NCBI RefSeq assembly: GCF_017901155.1
Contig: NZ_CP072800.1
Span: 310,001-374,000 of the forward strand
Reading direction: 5' to 3'
Length of the DNA: 64,000 bases
DNA from: Candidatus Thiothrix anitrata
Lineage (GTDB): Bacteria; Pseudomonadota; Gammaproteobacteria; Thiotrichales; Thiotrichaceae
Shown here: positions 18,479 through 26,452 of the stretch, in pieces
How the letters are laid out: each line of letters opens with the position of its first letter
Numbering within the stretch: position 1 is the first letter of the stretch
Program-made: the position numbers and the translations under genes
The notes under the pieces: model-generated
What the model was told of the DNA's origin: nothing
The model's database searches: none
What the model saw: the letters and a program-made list of their open reading frames with translations, nothing else

Positions 18479-18966
18479 GCGACGTATTGCGCTTACAAGA
18501 TACCGGTGTCGCACCTGTTGCGGCACTGCTCGCCCGCTATGGCTTGCAACTGGAACTAGTTCCCGCTGCAACCGCCATTCCCGGCAGTTACTGGCACGAA
18601 GAAGAAGCCGGAATCATCGGCTTGAAAGTGTTGGCGAGACTCGATACCCCGCTGCACTCGATACTCCACGAAGGCTGCCACACCATCTGTATGGATGACG
18701 CACGCCGCGCCACCTTACACACCGATGCGGGTGGCGAAACCGATGAAGAAGACGCGGTTTGCTACTTACAGATACTGTTAGCTGCGCACATCCCCGCGAT
18801 GGGCAGTGCGCGAATGCTGCAAGACATGGATACGTGGGGCTACACTTTCCGGCTCGGTTCGGCGGCAAACTGGTTCAACCAAGATGCCGATGATGCGCGT
18901 CAATGGCTGATTCAACAGGGCTTACTCAGCGCGGATAATCACATCCACTTCACCTTACGCCACTAA
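18475..18966 (+). CDS. Conserved hypothetical protein with HExxH motif
   Basis: 163 residues. The central LHSILHEGCHTICMD contains an HExxH (HEGCH) zinc-metalloprotease-type motif. GGETDEEDAVCYLQ, about 25 residues later, could supply an acidic third ligand. There is no signal peptide or membrane segment, so it is probably cytoplasmic. It overlaps the CopD-like gene by 4 nt, suggesting cotranscription. Zinc-dependent peptidase activity is inference; no substrate can be named. Confidence 0.6.
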   Translation: MSDVLRLQDTGVAPVAALLARYGLQLELVPAATAIPGSYWHEEEAGIIGLKVLARLDTPLHSILHEGCHTICMDDARRATLHTDAGGETDEEDAVCYLQILLAAHIPAMGSARMLQDMDTWGYTFRLGSAANWFNQDADDARQWLIQQGLLSADNHIHFTLRH

Positions 18967-19004
18967 CCATTCAGCCACACCCCGCAACCGTTTGACGGAA
19001 CTGC

Positions 19005-19033
19005 ATGACAATAACCGTGTCGAAGCATATAAT
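19005..19033 (+). promoter_or_regulatory. Promoter of ssrA
   Basis: ATGACA at 19005-19010 and a perfect TATAAT at 19028-19033 are separated by 17 nt. This is a strong sigma70 promoter about 30 nt ahead of the mature tmRNA 5' end. Confidence 0.75.
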
Positions 19034-19065
19034 CGCGCATTCAACAGCTTTTGCTACACAGTTTC

Positions 19066-19430
19066 GGGGGCGACTTGGCTTCGACGTGGATCACAAAGTC
19101 TGGGGAGCATGTAGTGGATGTGGTGACCACTTAAACACTAGTCACAAACAATAGTCGCAAACGACGACTCTTACGCTCTCGCCGCTTAATAACCGGTAGA
19201 TAGCTGTCTGATCGCTACTGTGCTTATGCAGTACGAATATTCAGGCATCATCCAATCATAAGATCGTGCGGGAGGCTCGCCCAAGGCCAAACCACTAAAC
19301 AGTATTGGGAAAGCTCGTGAGCAGCCTGTCAGTTGGCGGCAATCGGGTTAAATAAACGACTGACTAAACATGTAGTAGCCTTCAGATGGAGGGTTTGCGG
19401 ACGCGGGTTCAATTCCCGCCGCCTCCACCA
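19066..19430 (+). ncRNA. ssrA: Transfer-messenger RNA (tmRNA)
   Basis: tmRNA rescues stalled ribosomes by trans-translation. The 5' end GGGGGCG pairs with CGCCTCC at the 3' end to form the acceptor stem, followed by ACCA (encoded CCA at 19428-19430). A T-arm-like GGGTTCAATTCCC precedes it. The resume codon GCA at 19157 begins a 10-codon tag encoding ANDDSYALAA followed by TAA TAA. It differs from the E. coli tag (ANDENYALAA) at two positions. At about 365 nt, the length is typical. Confidence 0.97.
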
Positions 19431-19433
19431 AAT

Positions 19434-19472
19434 AAAGCCTTCTAAGCAAACACTTAGAGGGCTTTTTCATAT
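19434..19472 (+). terminator. Terminator of ssrA
   Basis: AAGCCTTCTAAG and CTTAGAGGGCTT form a stem (one G-U, hexanucleotide loop region), directly followed by a T-run. It lies 4 nt after the CCA end of the tmRNA. Confidence 0.85.
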
Positions 19473-19505
19473 CCAAACCTGTCGCGCAAATTTATCACTA
19501 AACAA
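19473..19505 (+). repeat. Imperfect direct repeat, copy 1
   Basis: About 33 bp beginning CCAAACCTG and ending TTTATCACTAAACAA, just past the ssrA terminator. It matches the copy at 20624-20656 with a few differences. The last 18 bp, from ATTTATC on, are nearly identical. The two copies flank the FemAB-like gene. Confidence 0.7.
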
Positions 19506-19557
19506 GGATTTTCCTAGAACCTCATTATCATTTACCACCCACGGAACATGACAATTA

Positions 19558-20676
19558 ATGCAGTATGTGTGTTATTCCAACTGGAACCAGCTCCCAAAGC
19601 GCGTTGATGCGCTGTTTGCACGAGGGGAACAAGACAGTATCTTTTTCTCGCGCTGGTGGTTTGAGTGTCTGACAGCCGCCGCGCTGGATGATGACTACAC
19701 ACTGTTATTGGCCTGCGTGGTGTCCGGGGATGATGTGCTGGCGATGTTGCCGCTGATGACTGATGCCAGGGGTAAAAATGGGTACGCGCTTAGACACGGG
19801 TTCACACCGCGTTATGGTTTGTTACTAGCGGATGACGATCAAGCAGCGATTCTCACTTGTTTGGCTCAGGGCTTGAGTCAGTCTGCAATGGGTGGGCTGC
19901 TGTTGGAGCCGATTGCTGACAACGATAGTCAATTAGCCCAATTGCAAGAATGCTTTGAGGCCGCCGGGTTTGGTTGTGAGCGTATTTTTCGCCACTATAA
20001 CTGGGTTTGCCAGTTACACGGGCAGTCGTATGCAGCCTACATGGCAGACCGCCCGACCCAACTGCGTAATACGATCGCCCGTAAACAACGCAAACTTGAA
20101 CGTGAGCACGGGTACGAGATTCGCCTGTTCCTCGGTGAGGATGTGCCGCAGCACATGCACGATTATTATGCGGTTTACCATGCAAGCTGGAAGCAGGATG
20201 AAATCAAAAATGCAGGCTTTCAGGATTGTTTCGTAGAGAAATTTTCGCGGGCGGGTTGGTCAAGACTTGCGGTTTTGTATGTCAAGGAACAACCCGTTGC
20301 GGCACAACTTTGGTTCGTGCACCAAGCCAAGGCGAGTATCTTCAGGCTGGCGTATGACAAAGCTTGGGCGCAATATTCGACGGGTTCGATACTGACCCGT
20401 TTCCTGATGGAATACGTGATTGATACCGACAAGGTAAACGAGATCGACTTTTTGACCGGTAATGAAGCTTACAAACAGGACTGGATGTCTGAACGCAGGG
20501 AGTGCGTGCTGCTATGTTGTGTGAAACCAACGACCACGAAAAGCCGTTATCAACAGTTTGCTGAATCCCTGAAACAGATGTTGGGCAAACGCTCCAGCAT
20601 CGCCTTACCCTCAACCAATTCCGCCAAACCCTGCCACGCACATTTATCACTAAACAATCGAATTAACTTGTGCTAA
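19558..20676 (+). CDS. FemAB/BioF2-like GNAT acetyltransferase
   Basis: 372 residues. The central and C-terminal part (TQLRNTIARKQRKLEREHG ... VAAQLWFVHQAKASIFRLAYDKAWAQYSTGSILTRFLMEYVID) fits the FemAB-like GNAT family (BioF2-type acetyltransferase domain). Its members are often linked to exopolysaccharide or cell-envelope modification. IDFLTGNEAYKQDWM near 300 is a conserved family segment. The last ~45 residues, encoded partly by the second direct repeat, look unrelated to the domain and may be a read-out tail. It lies alone between ssrA and a degenerate integrase. Donor and acceptor are unknown. Confidence 0.8.
   Translation: MQYVCYSNWNQLPKRVDALFARGEQDSIFFSRWWFECLTAAALDDDYTLLLACVVSGDDVLAMLPLMTDARGKNGYALRHGFTPRYGLLLADDDQAAILTCLAQGLSQSAMGGLLLEPIADNDSQLAQLQECFEAAGFGCERIFRHYNWVCQLHGQSYAAYMADRPTQLRNTIARKQRKLEREHGYEIRLFLGEDVPQHMHDYYAVYHASWKQDEIKNAGFQDCFVEKFSRAGWSRLAVLYVKEQPVAAQLWFVHQAKASIFRLAYDKAWAQYSTGSILTRFLMEYVIDTDKVNEIDFLTGNEAYKQDWMSERRECVLLCCVKPTTTKSRYQQFAESLKQMLGKRSSIALPSTNSAKPCHAHLSLNNRINLC
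20624..20656 (+). repeat. Imperfect direct repeat, copy 2
   Basis: CCAAACCCTGCCACGCAC followed by ATTTATCACTAAACAA. It matches the copy at 19473-19505 apart from one insertion and about three substitutions. It overlaps the last codons of the FemAB-like gene. Confidence 0.7.
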
Positions 20677-20796
20677 ATTTCCGATTAGTCGTCAATCTTT
20701 GACCACACCCCACAACAGCACACCAATCATAACAAAGCGCACCCGACCCTATGCTGGTCTCGCTATGACACGGTAGGGCGGTAGCGTGTTTAGGAT

Positions 20797-21849
20797 TTAG
20801 ATCATATCGGCGGGACTACGTACACTGATACCGGGCGTATTCAAGACATGGGTATAAATAAGCACTTCTTTGAAACGTTCGGGCAATGGCACAATCCGAT
20901 CTTTAAAACCTTTGGCATTGCGGATCAGCAATTGGTTGTAATCGAAATCCACATCCAGAATCCGTAAAGTCACGCATTCCATGAGACGTAGCCCGCCACC
21001 GTAGAGCAAGCCCGTCATTAAGTGATGCGTCCCTTTGAGGTACTGGAAGACGCGGCGCACTTCATCGCGGGACAGCACCACTGGCAGTTTACGCGGGCGT
21101 TTTGAACCGATAAAGTCACCCAAATCATCCAGCGGTCGTTTCCACACTTGATTAAACAAGAACGCTATCGCATTTAATGCCTGCTTTTGGGTGGAAACTG
21201 ACACATTGCGTTTAAGCACAAGGTATTCGAGGTATTGTTTAACTTCTTTACCCCCTAAATCATGCACGTCATTGGGTTTGTGGAAATAGAAAAAGCGGGC
21301 AATCCAACTACGATAGGTTTGCTCGGTGCGCATCGCATAATTTTTGAGACGCACCGTTTTGACCACTTCCGCTAATGCAGGTTGGTAACGTTGGTAAAGC
21401 TCATTGGAACAACGCTCTTCACCCTCAAGCATTTCCAGACCTTCGAGTGCATCGGTGTAATCACGAGCGACCGTAGCATGATTGGCATCTAACTTTTTCG
21501 CCGACGCTGACCAATATTCCCAATCGAAGTCGTTTGCCCAAGTTTTTTTCAATGCCAGACAAAACAGAATCCGTATAGCATCAACGACTTGCCCAAATTG
21601 CCAGGCTTTCAAGTTGACTTCACGCCCCACTTTGTTGAGAAATTCCTCTACTTGTTGGGCTGTATGGGTGCGGATGTGATCGTCGGGAAAATAGGCGATG
21701 TACTGCTTGGTACGCAACACATACCACGTTACATACTTCTGAGTAACACCTTGTTTAACAAGAAAAAGTGTGTAATTTTCCCAGAACTCATGGGAATACG
21801 TAGTTGCTGGTTCTACGGGGCTTCGTGTATGCTTCTTATCCATTAACAT
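20797..21849 (-). pseudogene. Integron-type tyrosine recombinase with internal deletion
   Basis: A 350-residue frame. A ~150-residue N-terminal extension precedes a typical IntI core-binding domain (TVRLKNYAMRTEQTYRSWIARFF). The catalytic part begins normally: LLYGGGLRLMECVTLRILDVDF holds box I Arg, and IVPLPERF follows. It then jumps from PERFKEVL straight to IYTHVLNTPGISVRSP, the region of the catalytic Tyr at the protein's end. About 100 residues normally between these points, including HTLRHSFATHLLE and the LLGHK box, are absent. Arg II and two His are therefore missing while frame is kept. Recombinase activity is very unlikely. Integron identity rests on motif recognition. Confidence 0.82.
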
Positions 21850-21912
21850 TAGCTGAATTTTGGGGATACGACTTATGATAATGCCAGACTATGCGGAATT
21901 CTCGACGAACCA

Positions 21913-21978
21913 GATAGGCGGCGCGTGTTCAGCGATTGAGCGCAGGCTTCCTATCCTGATATTCCAGAACGCCGCCTA
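21913..21978. repeat. Inverted repeat beside the integrase, possible integron-site remnant
   Basis: AGGCGGCG (near 21916) and CGCCGCCT (near 21970) are inverted 8-bp arms upstream of the integrase start, where attI and the first cassette would lie. CGCCTAATAAACTGTTGGC follows, which recalls attC-type R/L boxes but does not meet the GTTRRRY rule strictly. Called only as an inverted repeat. Confidence 0.35.
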
Positions 21979-22084
21979 ATAAACTGTTGGCGTGGGGCAA
22001 AAACAAACGGTGTCGCCGATTGAAGGCGTTTAAAAAGATGAGGTTTTCTTTGGTGACGACAAGTGGTGACTATGTTCACTTGCC

Positions 22085-22609
22085 TCAACTAGTCATCTGT
22101 TTGATAAAGGGTAATCTTGCCATCAATCCGAAGCCTAAGCTAGGAATCCCAATGAGCGGGATGGCGTAGCTCATTTCACGCCCTAAACAAGCCAACGTGT
22201 TCGCACTACACCAATTATTGTAGGGATAGATGTAAATAAATCCAGACCATAATAGGATGATTGCACCCATTATAAACAGGATATTCATCAGGGTGGCTTG
22301 CCCATATCGAGCTAACAATATGAATGAGGGTATGCCCATAAAAATGCTGACCACCCAAGTGATTGGAATTAATATTATGGATAAATAAATGATGTTTCCG
22401 AGGTCAAACTCGCCTAAAAATATAATTGACAACAAAGTCCCCAGCGTTGCACCGCTAATCGCCAATACACAGCGACGTACACTGACGTGATTGGAAGCGG
22501 GGGGAAAGCTCTGCCAAGGTTTACCAATCCAAAGAAAGCTAACGAGCAGTAAAAGACATAAAATTAGAACGGGAATACTCAGCTTATAAATTAGATAATC
22601 CAGCCCCAT
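22085..22609 (-). CDS. Multi-pass membrane protein, possible immunity partner
   Basis: 174 residues with about five hydrophobic segments (for example VLILCLLLLVSFLWI, LGTLLSIIFLGEF, IIYLSIILIPITWVV and the segment around MNILFIMGAIILLW). No family is recognised. Its ATG begins immediately after the stop of the upstream gene at 22610, so the two are almost certainly cotranscribed. A secreted-effector-like protein followed directly by a small polytopic membrane protein is the layout of effector-immunity pairs. That role is inference from position and topology only. Confidence 0.55.
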   Translation of the reverse strand: MGLDYLIYKLSIPVLILCLLLLVSFLWIGKPWQSFPPASNHVSVRRCVLAISGATLGTLLSIIFLGEFDLGNIIYLSIILIPITWVVSIFMGIPSFILLARYGQATLMNILFIMGAIILLWSGFIYIYPYNNWCSANTLACLGREMSYAIPLIGIPSLGFGLMARLPFIKQMTS

Positions 22610-23287
22610 TTATTTATCTCTTGATTGGTTGCGCATATAATCGAAAATATTGCTATCGACTTTTTTCCATAATGAATCAGACAGCCAATTATTCAGGGTT
22701 CCCATGTTGCCAGTGCCCTCACCAAAGGTATTGATGCTAATACTGTCCTGAGATTCACTGACCCAGCGTTTAACAATGCCGGGATCAAGTAGATGTTTTC
22801 CTTCTTGTGTAATGTTATAAACTTTTGTCCCATTGTCATAGACTTCATGTCGTACATAACCAACAGGGGTAGCGAAACCAGTTTGCTCGTCTTTGATGGG
22901 TTCGCCTGATGCACCCGGTGCAGGGTAGCGTAGCAATCCCTGTACGGCAGTATCGTGGATACACCAGGATTCAGTTTTAGAGCAAGAGTTAGCGGTTACA
23001 TAATGATGATAGGCTGGGTGTTGGTCATCAAAGGATGGGACACCATCATTATCGAAGCCCAAGACACCATTATTGGTTTCGCCTGCCTCAGCATTGTTTA
23101 TGCCGAAAACATTTGTAGCTAATGTGTCAAGCATTTTTGCCAGCGATGTTTGTTCTGTTTTTAGTGGGTGACTTTGTTCACTCAAAAGTGTATCAAAGCT
23201 GATATTTTTTGCACGGTTAGTTATTTTTTCAGAACTATTCTTAATGGCATCTAGTCCATTGTTTTGGAAAGTGCGTATGGTATTCAT
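22610..23287 (-). CDS. Hypothetical protein, candidate toxin/effector
   Basis: 225 residues if started at the ATG at 23285-23287, which has an AAAGGA ribosome site; an earlier in-frame ATG at 23344 lacks one. The N-terminal ~70 residues are polar and helix-forming. The rest contains HPAYHHYVTANSCSKTESWC and a C-terminal segment with VGYVRHEVYDNGTKVYNITQ ... NTFGEGTGNMGTLNNWLSD. The second stretch resembles C-terminal modules of polymorphic secreted proteins (Gly-rich GEGTGN turn, Asn, then SNIFDYM). No signal peptide is present. No enzymatic motif is identified, and toxicity is not shown. Confidence 0.5.
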   Translation of the reverse strand: MNTIRTFQNNGLDAIKNSSEKITNRAKNISFDTLLSEQSHPLKTEQTSLAKMLDTLATNVFGINNAEAGETNNGVLGFDNDGVPSFDDQHPAYHHYVTANSCSKTESWCIHDTAVQGLLRYPAPGASGEPIKDEQTGFATPVGYVRHEVYDNGTKVYNITQEGKHLLDPGIVKRWVSESQDSISINTFGEGTGNMGTLNNWLSDSLWKKVDSNIFDYMRNQSRDK

Positions 23288-23864
23288 AATCCTTTCTTTT
23301 TGTCTATTCCTAAGCGATGATTTATAGTTCAAGTTGCCGTCCACCTGTATTTTTGGTGATGAGTGGCAGTTATAAAAGGATAATCGGTGCTGGTTTCCAT
23401 TACCGCCTCAACGCCTGCAATCGTTTTCACCACATCACGGCTCAACACCTCGTTATCATCGGCGGTAATCAGCGCATCATTTCAATGCGGATGCCAGTAT
23501 TTCAACACTCAGGGTCAACATCCTCGGTAGGGGAAATGGATTCATCTTGTGACTGAGACCAACCCAAGTGCCAACGAGAACATCGACGACGGACGCGGTA
23601 ACAGCCCGCGATTTTACCCAATTTACTCCCCGCCGCGCCCGTCACAACATGGCGTTGGCTTTATAAAATGACGATAAGCAGCACCAGATTCAAGCACCAA
23701 ATAAAGATGATTTCATCATGCGCTAACGCGAGAAAAAACGTGCCCGATTCAAACACCAAAAAGATTGGGTTCGTGCGCTGCGCTGATGCTCAGGAAAGTT
23801 CGCGCCACCCTGCTGCACAAATCATACGCTTGCCACAATATAACATATTTGTTATGTTTGACTC
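23288..23864. other. Gene-poor stretch with degraded coding traces
   Basis: No intact gene is seen. On the minus strand two short frames have coding-like composition. One, around 23650-23512, ends HLGWSQSQDESISPTEDVD; the other, around 23480-23340, reads DNEVLSRDVVKTIAGVEAV. They look like ends of decayed genes, but no family is recognised. At 23680-23795 the motif GATTCAARCACCAAA recurs about 60 bp apart in degenerate direct repeats. The stretch ends in the promoter of the first toxin-antitoxin module. Confidence 0.45.
23830..23858 (+). promoter_or_regulatory. Promoter/operator of the RelE-Xre module
   Basis: TTGCCA (23830-23835) and TATGTT (23853-23858) are 17 nt apart. A perfect inverted repeat AACATA-N5-TATGTT (23842-23858) overlaps the -10 element. 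That is a natural site for autorepression by the helix-turn-helix antitoxin. Confidence 0.55.
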
Positions 23865-24197
23865 ATGGACTACACGATCACTTACTACAGCGAGGATGTT
23901 CAACAACAGATCCTCGAACTACCGGACACACTTGCTGCCCGCTACGTCGTGTTGACCCGCCGCATGGTTGCCCTTGGTCCCAATTTGGGTGAACCACATA
24001 CTAAGCCGTTTGGTGGCGGATTATTTGAGCTTCGGCTCAAAGGTGCTGAGGGCATAGCCCGCGTTTTTTATTGCACCCTCGTCGGACGGAAAATAGTGAT
24101 GCTCCATAGCTTTATTAAAAAATCCGACAAGACACCACCCCGCGAGCGCGAAACCGCCGAAGCACGAATGAAGGAAGTCAAAAATGAGAACACATGA
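23865..24197 (+). CDS. RelE/ParE (HigB, Gp49-like) toxin
   Basis: 110 residues of the phage-derived Gp49-like HigB toxin group in the RelE/ParE superfamily. The motifs are LPDTLAARYVVLTRRM, the central PHTKPFGGGLFELRLKG and the C-terminal RVFYCTLVGRKIVMLHSFIKKSDKTP. Members are usually ribosome-dependent mRNA interferases. The toxin gene comes first, as in higBA-type modules, and overlaps the antitoxin by 14 nt. The ATG lies only a few bases after the predicted transcription start, so the mRNA may be nearly leaderless. Confidence 0.9.
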   Translation: MDYTITYYSEDVQQQILELPDTLAARYVVLTRRMVALGPNLGEPHTKPFGGGLFELRLKGAEGIARVFYCTLVGRKIVMLHSFIKKSDKTPPRERETAEARMKEVKNENT

Positions 24198-24471
24198 CCA
24201 GCTAGTGGATCAATTGATGTCCCGCCCCGGTGTTCGTGCCGAGGTTGAGCGCATTGAACAAGAAGAGACGGAATTACTCGATCAGTTGCTTAAGACGCGA
24301 CTTGATGCAGGTCTTACTCAAGCACAGCTTGCAGAACGCATGGGCACACAGGCTTCTGCTATTGCAAGGTTAGAGCGGTCTTTGGCGACAGGCAAACATT
24401 CCCCTTCCGTTGCCACATTACGTCGATATATCAGAGCTTGCGGCAAACATCTTATTTTACGGGTTGCTTGA
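24184..24471 (+). CDS. XRE-family antitoxin (HigA-like)
   Basis: 95 residues. The C-terminal half is a helix-turn-helix: LDAGLTQAQLAERMGTQASAIARLE at about 42-66, followed by HSPSVATLRRYIRACG. It should neutralise the RelE-like toxin and repress the operon through the inverted repeat at 23842-23858. Cotranscribed with the toxin (14-nt overlap). Confidence 0.9.
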   Translation: MRTHDQLVDQLMSRPGVRAEVERIEQEETELLDQLLKTRLDAGLTQAQLAERMGTQASAIARLERSLATGKHSPSVATLRRYIRACGKHLILRVA

Positions 24472-24520
24472 TAAAAAGAAAGCCAACATGGCGTTGTCTG
24501 CACATAGACTCCTCACACGC

Positions 24521-24549
24521 TTGACAAAATTCAGAAAAGAAAATACTGT
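24521..24549 (+). promoter_or_regulatory. Promoter of the Phd-PIN module
   Basis: A perfect TTGACA at 24521-24526 and TACTGT at 24544-24549, spaced 17 nt, lie 34 nt ahead of the antitoxin ATG. Confidence 0.6.
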
Positions 24550-24582
24550 CCAGTCTGTCTAGTTTAAGTTGAGATTAGAGCT

Positions 24583-24837
24583 ATGGAACAGAACGTATGG
24601 CAACTCCAAGATGCAAAAAGCAAATTCAGCCAGTTAGTCGATAGTGCAATACACCACAGACCTCAGTTTGTCACTAAGCATGGGAGCAACGCTGTCGTTA
24701 TCATTTCATTTGAAGACTATGTAAGATTTATTAAGCCAAAAGATGATCTGGTGTCATTCTTCAGAAACTCGCCTCTGGCAGAAGTTGAGCTTGATTTCTC
24801 AAGAAATAAAGATATGCCCAGAGATATTGAACTATGA
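24583..24837 (+). CDS. Phd/YefM-family antitoxin
   Basis: 84 residues. The N-terminus WQLQDAKSKFSQLVDSAIHHRPQFVTKHGSNAVVIISFEDY is a classic Phd/YefM DNA-binding domain. The acidic C-terminal tail (AEVELDFSRNKDMPRDIEL) would wrap the toxin. It overlaps the PIN toxin gene by 4 nt. Base composition is more AT-rich than the surrounding housekeeping genes, which suggests transfer. Confidence 0.92.
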   Translation: MEQNVWQLQDAKSKFSQLVDSAIHHRPQFVTKHGSNAVVIISFEDYVRFIKPKDDLVSFFRNSPLAEVELDFSRNKDMPRDIEL

Positions 24838-25262
24838 AGTACCTGCTAGATACCTGTGTTATCTCTGAGGTAATAAAGCGAGAACCCAATAAAAATGTTA
24901 TCTCATGGTTACAAGCCCAAAATGAAGATGATTTATTTTTAAGCATATTGACGTTCGGTGAGATACAAAAAGGGATTCAAAAAGATCCCGATCAAACTAG
25001 AAAGAAGAAGTTAAAAATATGGGTTGAAGAAGATTTAAAAAAACGCTTTGAAAATCGAATTATCCCCATTGACTTGAAAGTTGTGACTAACTGGGGTTCT
25101 ATTCAAGGTTTAGCGGAACTAGCTGGAAGAACAATGCCAACCCTGGATGGGCTTATAGCCGTCTCAGGATTAACTTATAATTGTATTGTCGCCACAAGAA
25201 ACACCTCCGGCATGGAACAAAGCACAGCAGAGCTATTCAATCCTTGGGAATACAAGGAATAG
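24834..25262 (+). CDS. PIN-domain toxin (VapC/FitB-like)
   Basis: 142 residues of the PIN nuclease fold. Acidic residues at the expected places are Asp6 (YLLDTCVISE), Glu near 42 (TFGEIQKGI), Asp near 104 (PTLDGLIAVSG) and the terminal VATRNTSGMEQSTAELFNPW. The last differs from the usual TRNxxDF because the fourth acidic position is not clear. VapC-type toxins cleave specific RNAs with Mg2+. AT-rich like its antitoxin. Confidence 0.92.
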   Translation: MKYLLDTCVISEVIKREPNKNVISWLQAQNEDDLFLSILTFGEIQKGIQKDPDQTRKKKLKIWVEEDLKKRFENRIIPIDLKVVTNWGSIQGLAELAGRTMPTLDGLIAVSGLTYNCIVATRNTSGMEQSTAELFNPWEYKE

Positions 25263-25297
25263 AATTGCTCGACAACAGCCGCACCATAACAACACTC

Positions 25298-26452
25298 TCA
25301 ACGAATCCCCGCCAAATCAAATAACTGCCCGTATTCGCGCATCGCGTAGCGGTCGGTCATTCCCGCAATAAAGTCCGCTATCGCACGCGCACGCCCCACT
25401 TCCCCTTCCTGCATTTCGTACTGCTTGGCGAACGCCTGATATTTGGGTGTCAGCAAGCGCGTATCCTGCCAATAAGCTTCAAATAACGCCCGAATCACTT
25501 TCCGCGCCCGCCATGTCATGCGGTAGACCGTGGGGTGAAAATACAAATTTTCGCGTAAAAACTTTTTCAGCACGTTTTTTTGCTGGCGCATATCATCGCC
25601 ATAACGCATCAACGCCAGCGGTTGCGCCCGCACATCCGCCACGCTTTGCACCCCAGAAGCACGAATCGCAGCCTGACTGCTTTCGATTAAATCGACCACC
25701 ATATTGCCAATCATGCGCCGCAACGTTTCCCGGATCAGGCGACGACCTTGCAGCGCGGGGTAAGCCTGCGTCACTTGTTGGTATTCGCTGGCGAACACTG
25801 GCACATCCTGCAATTGCGCTAAGGTGATCAGCCCCGAACGCAAGCCGTCTTCAATGTCGTGGTTGTTGTAGGCGATTTCGTCGGCAAGATTGGTGAGTTG
25901 CGCTTCTAACGTCGGCTGGGTTTTGTTGAGGAATCGCTCACCCACGTCGCCCAACGCTTGCGCGTGTTTTACTGCGCAATGTTTGAGGATGCCTTCACGG
26001 GTTTCAAAGGTGAGGTTGATGCCGCTGAACTCGGCGTAACTGTCTTCCAGCACATCCACCACCCGCAATGATTGCAGGTTGTGTTCAAAGCCGCCATAAG
26101 CACTCATGCACGCATTCAGCTCATCCTGCCCTGCGTGCCCAAACGGGGTGTGGCCTAAATCGTGCGCCAGTGCAATCGCTTCGGTGAGGTCTTCGTTCAA
26201 ACCCATACTACGCGCTACGGAACGCGCAATTTGCGCCACTTCCAGCGAGTGGGTTAAGCGGGTGCGGTATAAGTCGCCCTCGTGATTGACGAATACTTGG
26301 GTTTTGTATTCCAGCCGCCGGAACGCTTTGGAATGGATAATGCGGTCACGGTCACGCTGAAATTCCGTGCGGTATTGCGGCGCAGGTTCGGGCGCACGCC
26401 GCCCTAAACTCTGCTCAGGGTTGGCGGCATACGTCGCAGGTATTTGATTCAT
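25298..26452 (-). CDS. dgt: Deoxyguanosinetriphosphate triphosphohydrolase-like protein
   Basis: 384 residues, an HD-domain dNTP triphosphohydrolase that cleaves dNTPs to deoxynucleoside and PPPi. Visible are [11 protein letters not shown] near 40-55, [11 protein letters not shown], the metal site [12 protein letters not shown] and [10 protein letters not shown]. The length fits the type 2 dGTPase-like subfamily (about 380 residues) rather than E. coli Dgt (about 505), so the strict substrate may not be dGTP. It overlaps the upstream protease gene by 4 nt. Confidence 0.92.
   Translation of the reverse strand: MNQIPATYAANPEQSLGRRAPEPAPQYRTEFQRDRDRIIHSKAFRRLEYKTQVFVNHEGDLYRTRLTHSLEVAQIARSVARSMGLNEDLTEAIALAHDLGHTPFGHAGQDELNACMSAYGGFEHNLQSLRVVDVLEDSYAEFSGINLTFETREGILKHCAVKHAQALGDVGERFLNKTQPTLEAQLTNLADEIAYNNHDIEDGLRSGLITLAQLQDVPVFASEYQQVTQAYPALQGRRLIRETLRRMIGNMVVDLIESSQAAIRASGVQSVADVRAQPLALMRYGDDMRQQKNVLKKFLRENLYFHPTVYRMTWRARKVIRALFEAYWQDTRLLTPKYQAFAKQYEMQEGEVGRARAIADFIAGMTDRYAMREYGQLFDLAGIR

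Noticed and set aside
19066-19430. Open frame 19333-19551 across the tmRNA 3' end
   Set aside because: The region is tmRNA and its terminator.
21960-22030. attC site
   Set aside because: CCTAATAAACTGTTGGC is suggestive, but the GTTRRRY/RYYYAAC boxes and a matching second arm are not present; kept only as an inverted repeat.
21987-22169. 60-codon plus-strand frame next to the integrase, as a gene cassette
   Set aside because: No ribosome site or attC site is convincing, and it overlaps the membrane protein gene on the other strand.
23287-23344. N-terminal extension of the effector-like protein to the ATG at 23344
   Set aside because: The internal ATG at 23287 has an AAAGGA ribosome site; the upstream one has none.
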